From contig JBMZBC010000001.1 of NCBI GenBank assembly GCA_049611965.1, positions 74,236 through 138,235 of the forward strand: a stretch of DNA of 64,000 bases, read 5' to 3'. Positions 61,039 through 64,000 of this stretch are shown piece after piece. Each line of letters opens with the position of its first letter. Position 1 is the stretch's first letter. A program made the translations under genes and the position numbers. This stretch comes from UBA10364 sp049611965. GTDB taxonomy: Bacteria; Bacteroidota; Bacteroidia; Flavobacteriales; Schleiferiaceae. The notes under the pieces are model-generated. The model saw only the letters and a list, made by a program, of their open reading frames with translations, was not told the DNA's origin and ran no database searches.

Positions 61039-62583
61039 ATGAAAAAGTTAATTACACTCTTATCTATTGTCATTACTACAAGTGTAATGGCCCAGAATCT
61101 CACCACCTTTGGCCTTTCAGGGAACCCTGATAATATCGTCCAGAACCCTGGAGCGGATCCAATGACTAGTTTTCAGTTGCGCTATGCTGGTTTTCAAGCC
61201 AACGCAGGGTTGAATACTACCGCTGGGCAGCTGCTTGGCACGAATGATTTGCTTGGCAACATACTAAGCAGTGGTTTATCCTCAACCGATTTCATACTCG
61301 AATCGAATGTTGTTCTACCGCATCTAGGCATTAAGTTGGGGGATAACTACCTCTTCGCAGGAACAGGACTGGATGTAACCTTGAATGCGACCGTTGACAA
61401 TGACCTTATTCATTTTATGAAATACGGTATGGCGGATGCTTCGGGCAACTTTGATCCTAACTACAGCGGTGACTTTTCGGAATTAGGCGTGAATTTCCAA
61501 ATCAATCAAAACACCTATTTCGGATACCAGCGTGCGCTAATGGATAACAAGCTACGTGTTGGTGCAACATACACGATGCACAACTACGTGACAGGCTTCA
61601 ACATTAATGCTAGCAACTTCAATATTAGTACTTCAGGCAGTGCTGGAGCACCGAATTCATTTGCGGTTAACTACGATGTTGATATCGCAGGAGGCATCGA
61701 CTTTAACAATATAGATAGCCTTCAGAATATTGGTTCGGCTGTAACACCGGACACACTCTTGAACTCTGTTCGCGATAACTTTGGAATGGGAAGTATGACA
61801 TCTTCCATTGGCTTTGGTTTAACCTATAAGCCTGTTCAAAGAGTAGAGCTAGCTTTCAGCATGAACGGTTTAGGGGCAGAGACAATGAATTTCGCGAGTA
61901 GAACTTCAAAAACTTGGTCAGGTTCAAGCACTATCGACGGTTTTGAATACACATCTCAAGCTGGAGATTCTCTATCAGTAAAGGTAGGAGAAGCGGTAAG
62001 CCAGTATACTGACGACCTTAGTTCATCCATAGGTACTTCCCTGAGTAACGGAAACTACCAACAAACTCTTCAGGTCGCACAAAATACAAATGCGGCGGCC
62101 AACTTTTATTTGAATAAGTACAGCTACATTGGTGCTCATTACACGGCTAGGTCTAATTCGTTTAGAGACTTCGAGTACTTTGGATTAAATACTATGATCT
62201 GGCTTGGACGTAATCTACAATTAAAAGGAGGTTACTACTTAGCCATGGACGAGACGAATGCAGACATCTTCAATGCTGCGATTCAGTTTAGATTAACCCC
62301 TGTACTTCATATTTACGCAGGTTCAAACACAGTTGGTGATATTGCTACTGTTGCAAATTCTTTGATCCAAGATGCTAGCAATCCACAAATTGGGGCTGCT
62401 ACCTCTAGCATTAACTTTAGTGCAGGTGTGAGTTTAACTGTATTTGACGATAGATTCAAAACAGACAAAGACGAGCGCAGAAAAGCGAAAGAAGGACAAA
62501 AGGCTAAAGAAGCCACAGGTCTAACTCCAGCACAAAAGAAGAAAGTAGACGATGCAGCTGCCAATAGCAGCACAAAGAAATAA
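61039..62583 (+). CDS. DUF5723-type outer-membrane beta-barrel protein
   Basis: A 514-residue exported protein starting with a signal peptide (ending VMAQ), then barrel-like alternating strands beginning TTFGLSGNPDNIVQNPGADP, with many aromatic girdle residues. The C-terminal ~60 residues are a charged, lysine-rich tail (DKDERRKAKEGQKAKEATG) that would be periplasmic. Resembles the DUF5723 family of Bacteroidota. ATG 61039 starts a cleaner signal peptide than 61030. It is the second gene of a two-gene unit with the lipoprotein, ended by a strong terminator. Function unknown. Confidence 0.75.
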   Translation: MKKLITLLSIVITTSVMAQNLTTFGLSGNPDNIVQNPGADPMTSFQLRYAGFQANAGLNTTAGQLLGTNDLLGNILSSGLSSTDFILESNVVLPHLGIKLGDNYLFAGTGLDVTLNATVDNDLIHFMKYGMADASGNFDPNYSGDFSELGVNFQINQNTYFGYQRALMDNKLRVGATYTMHNYVTGFNINASNFNISTSGSAGAPNSFAVNYDVDIAGGIDFNNIDSLQNIGSAVTPDTLLNSVRDNFGMGSMTSSIGFGLTYKPVQRVELAFSMNGLGAETMNFASRTSKTWSGSSTIDGFEYTSQAGDSLSVKVGEAVSQYTDDLSSSIGTSLSNGNYQQTLQVAQNTNAAANFYLNKYSYIGAHYTARSNSFRDFEYFGLNTMIWLGRNLQLKGGYYLAMDETNADIFNAAIQFRLTPVLHIYAGSNTVGDIATVANSLIQDASNPQIGAATSSINFSAGVSLTVFDDRFKTDKDERRKAKEGQKAKEATGLTPAQKKKVDDAAANSSTKK

Positions 62584-62602
62584 CATCGATATTCATTGTA
62601 AG

Positions 62603-62631
62603 AGCCCGGCCTATGGTCGGGCTTTTTTTTT
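62603..62631 (+). terminator. Rho-independent terminator after the DUF5723 gene
   Basis: AGCCCGGCC/GGTCGGGCT stem (nine pairs, one G-T) with a three-base loop, followed by nine Ts. It closes the lipoprotein-barrel unit. Confidence 0.92.
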
Positions 62632-62640
62632 GCTCGATTC

Positions 62641-63489
62641 TCAGGAAATAATCTTCCTAAAACTGTGAAGAGGGTTATCCTCTACTTCAAGAATAGTATA
62701 CCTCATTCCGTACAACGCCGATTGCTCTTTGACTAGTTGAATCTGCTCTCTAACAAAGGCGTTTAGCCCTTCTGCATCTTTGAGCGATAGCATGGTCTTT
62801 GTCCCTGTTTCAGCATCTGCTACAAAAGAACCGGCATAGAATTGAACATCCAGCTCCTCCTCGCGAGAAACCAACAATACGAGTTTCACAAAATGTCCAG
62901 CATCTACTAAGGCACCGAGATGCTTGGTGAAATCTTGTAAATCTTCGTGGTATACATCTGTCAGTACTATTACTTCACTTCTCGGGGGAATTTGAGACAA
63001 GAGTCGCTCCGTAGCAGCGACCATCGAACCGTTTCCAACAGACAATTCACAACGATTAGCGAGGTGCAAGAGCAACTGCTCCATGGCATCATTAGTGTTC
63101 TTAGCTTCAAACAAAACTTCCTCTCCTGCCCTCACATCCAAAAGACCAAGAGCATCTCTCTGTTTGCTCAACAGTGCTGCCGATAAGGCAATTTGCCGGA
63201 CAGCGCACGACCACTTGGTCCCAGCGCTTCCATACATGGAAGCGCTGGAGTCTAATAAAAAGTAGGCGCGCAGATTGCTCTCTGCTTCGAATTGTTTAGT
63301 GAGATACTTGTCTTGACGCGCCAAAACCGTCCAATCAATGAACTTTGGCGCATCGCCCGGGACATAGGCACGATGCTGCGCGAAATCAAGGCTAAAACCG
63401 AAATCTGGGCTTTTATGCAATCCTGTCATGAACCCACGTACTTTCTCGCGTGCCCACCAATTCAACCCTATGATTTCTTCTTTATTCAC
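62641..63489 (-). CDS. DUF58 domain protein
   Basis: A 282-residue cytosolic protein of the DUF58 family. HRAYVPGDAPKFIDW (about 39-53) is the family motif, followed by a von Willebrand A-like segment FLLDSSASMYGS (about 77-88) with the DxSxS metal-binding pattern. DUF58 genes usually lie between moxR AAA+ ATPases and Bat-type vWA genes, and are linked to protein-complex assembly or stress tolerance. Starts with GTG at 63489, directly after the upstream stop. The expected MoxR gene would be further upstream, outside the window. Confidence 0.85.
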   Translation of the reverse strand: MNKEEIIGLNWWAREKVRGFMTGLHKSPDFGFSLDFAQHRAYVPGDAPKFIDWTVLARQDKYLTKQFEAESNLRAYFLLDSSASMYGSAGTKWSCAVRQIALSAALLSKQRDALGLLDVRAGEEVLFEAKNTNDAMEQLLLHLANRCELSVGNGSMVAATERLLSQIPPRSEVIVLTDVYHEDLQDFTKHLGALVDAGHFVKLVLLVSREEELDVQFYAGSFVADAETGTKTMLSLKDAEGLNAFVREQIQLVKEQSALYGMRYTILEVEDNPLHSFRKIIS

Positions 63490-63903
63490 TTAATTCATTG
63501 CGACCTTTTGTCTGGCCCAATTTGAGAGTGTAATATAATCTAAAGCTACTTCGCTTTTAAAGAGCTCGAGAACAAGAATCAACTTCATTTGCAGTAATCG
63601 AATCCGATGAATGAGTTCTTCAGGAAAACCGCCTTTTAACATTCTAGCTGCGTTAGCAATTCGTACGTGATCTAATAGTTCGTTGGAGCTTTGCACGGCT
63701 CTCGAATAATAATCCTCAAACGTGTGCTCAAATCTTGCTGCAACGCCTTGATCAAGTTCATTGCAAATACTGATAATATCGTCTTTGATTTTAAAAGCAA
63801 GATTAAAAGTGCCATTGCTGTGGTAACCTCGCACAAGCTTTTGAATGGTGCGGTTAATAGACATGGCTTCTTGGTAGATGGGTTGTGTGATGGCTGTATT
63901 CAT
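63490..63903 (-). CDS. Small helical protein, perhaps four-helix-bundle type
   Basis: A 137-residue, all-helical protein with a pattern of four amphipathic helices (about 12-27, 36-54, 57-87, 96-130). It resembles the four-helix-bundle/S23-like proteins frequent in Bacteroidota, but I cannot name a family with certainty. It is translationally coupled on both sides: its ATG overlaps the previous stop (ATGA) and its TAA is directly followed by the DUF58 GTG. A role with the DUF58 unit is plausible from position only. Confidence 0.65.
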   Translation of the reverse strand: MNTAITQPIYQEAMSINRTIQKLVRGYHSNGTFNLAFKIKDDIISICNELDQGVAARFEHTFEDYYSRAVQSSNELLDHVRIANAARMLKGGFPEELIHRIRLLQMKLILVLELFKSEVALDYITLSNWARQKVAMN

Positions 63904-64000
63904 GATGTGTGGATTTTTTCTGTTTCAACTAGACTTTTATAATGGTTCTTCTTACGGGCACACTCATCGATGAGCTCCAAATAAAAAGCATTGGTAAATC
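63900..64000 (-). CDS. C-terminal end of an upstream gene, cut off by window edge
   Basis: On the minus strand a frame without stop enters from the window edge and ends with TGA at 63900-63902, overlapping the ATG of the next gene by four bases (ATGA). The last visible residues include YLELIDECARKKNHYKSLV. Too short to identify. The coupling to the small helical protein and DUF58 gene suggests one operon. If the usual order holds, a moxR-like gene should be close upstream. Confidence 0.5.
   Translation of the reverse strand, partial: FTNAFYLELIDECARKKNHYKSLVETEKIHTS

Noticed and set aside
1..64000. Phage, integron, transposon, CRISPR array or plasmid-type genes
   Set aside because: No transposase, integrase, phage structural, Cas or partition gene and no terminal repeats were seen; gene content is housekeeping throughout.

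Overview
The window reads as a stretch of ordinary chromosome from a member of the Bacteroidota, most likely order Flavobacteriales. Pointers to this are: Bacteroidota-type promoter boxes (TAnnTTTG, twice with TTG 19 bp upstream) together with few Shine-Dalgarno sequences; two secreted proteins with C-terminal domains of the type IX secretion (T9SS) class; a TonB-dependent receptor with a carboxypeptidase-regulatory N-terminal domain; an OstA-like protein; an alpha/beta-fused 2-oxoacid dehydrogenase E1; an arginine-deiminase-like pair; and the order ftsK-lolA-lptF/G...ribB. Family-level placement cannot be made from the sequence by eye. Nothing looks like a phage, IS element, integron or CRISPR array. 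Coding density is extreme: no gene-free stretch exceeds 300 bases, and the longest (18186-18451) holds only promoters.

Layout. 1-11412 (mostly +): 5'-truncated tetrapyrrole-methylase-type methyltransferase, RelA/SpoT, Fur-family regulator, PurA, OstA-like protein; a minus MazG-like pyrophosphohydrolase; small membrane protein; fused E1 dehydrogenase, rRNA m5C methyltransferase, MurQ and a small membrane protein. 11413-17658 (minus): two related glycine-motif outer-membrane-type proteins, a MORN/YwqK-type repeat protein, MnmA, and a T9SS-type subtilase. 17639-19744: secreted protein with two putative metal-binding modules, tRNA-Asp, and a sugar nucleotidyltransferase/heptose-phosphatase fusion. 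19741-34551: TamB (minus) diverging from tsaD-rimB-rimK-rsmE, a rhomboid protease, RarA, a PorE-like OmpA protein, an NTPase/kinase, RecQ, Fmt and HU. 34616-50088: PdxH, YqgE, class IV aminotransferase, a secreted alpha/beta hydrolase next to a TonB receptor, then an eight-gene minus run (deiminase-like enzyme, CtlX, ArgS, PepD, Ffh, FolD, QueE, TsaC) with 0-11 bp gaps. 50201-58913 (+): ftsK, lolA, lptF/G, two glycosyltransferases, ribB with a degenerate second domain, and an ABC-exporter-like membrane domain without ATPase. 58977-62583: a large lipoprotein and a DUF5723 barrel. 62641-64000 (minus): DUF58 protein, small helical protein and the end of a further gene.

Together the genes serve translation and tRNA/rRNA modification (TsaC, TsaD, MnmA, QueE, Fmt, ArgS, RimK, RsmE, RNA m5C methyltransferase, Ffh), envelope biogenesis (TamB, OstA-like, LptF/G, LolA, heptose enzyme, glycosyltransferases), cell wall recycling (MurQ), stringent response and purine synthesis, and DNA repair and segregation (RecQ, RarA, FtsK, HU).

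The most distinctive signal is how the genes are packed. At nine gene starts a full or 7/8 match to TAnnTTTG ends only 4-8 bases before the start codon, which predicts leaderless or nearly leaderless mRNAs. Several divergent pairs share or abut start codons, three convergent pairs share a palindromic 4-base stop, and rsmE overlaps a rhomboid gene tail-to-tail by 89 bases. Other points worth a second look are the tandem outer-membrane proteins with three glycine motifs each, the RibB protein lacking the zinc ligands of GTP cyclohydrolase II, and the ATPase-less ABC membrane domain. I did not find a clear, self-contained new defence or mobile system.
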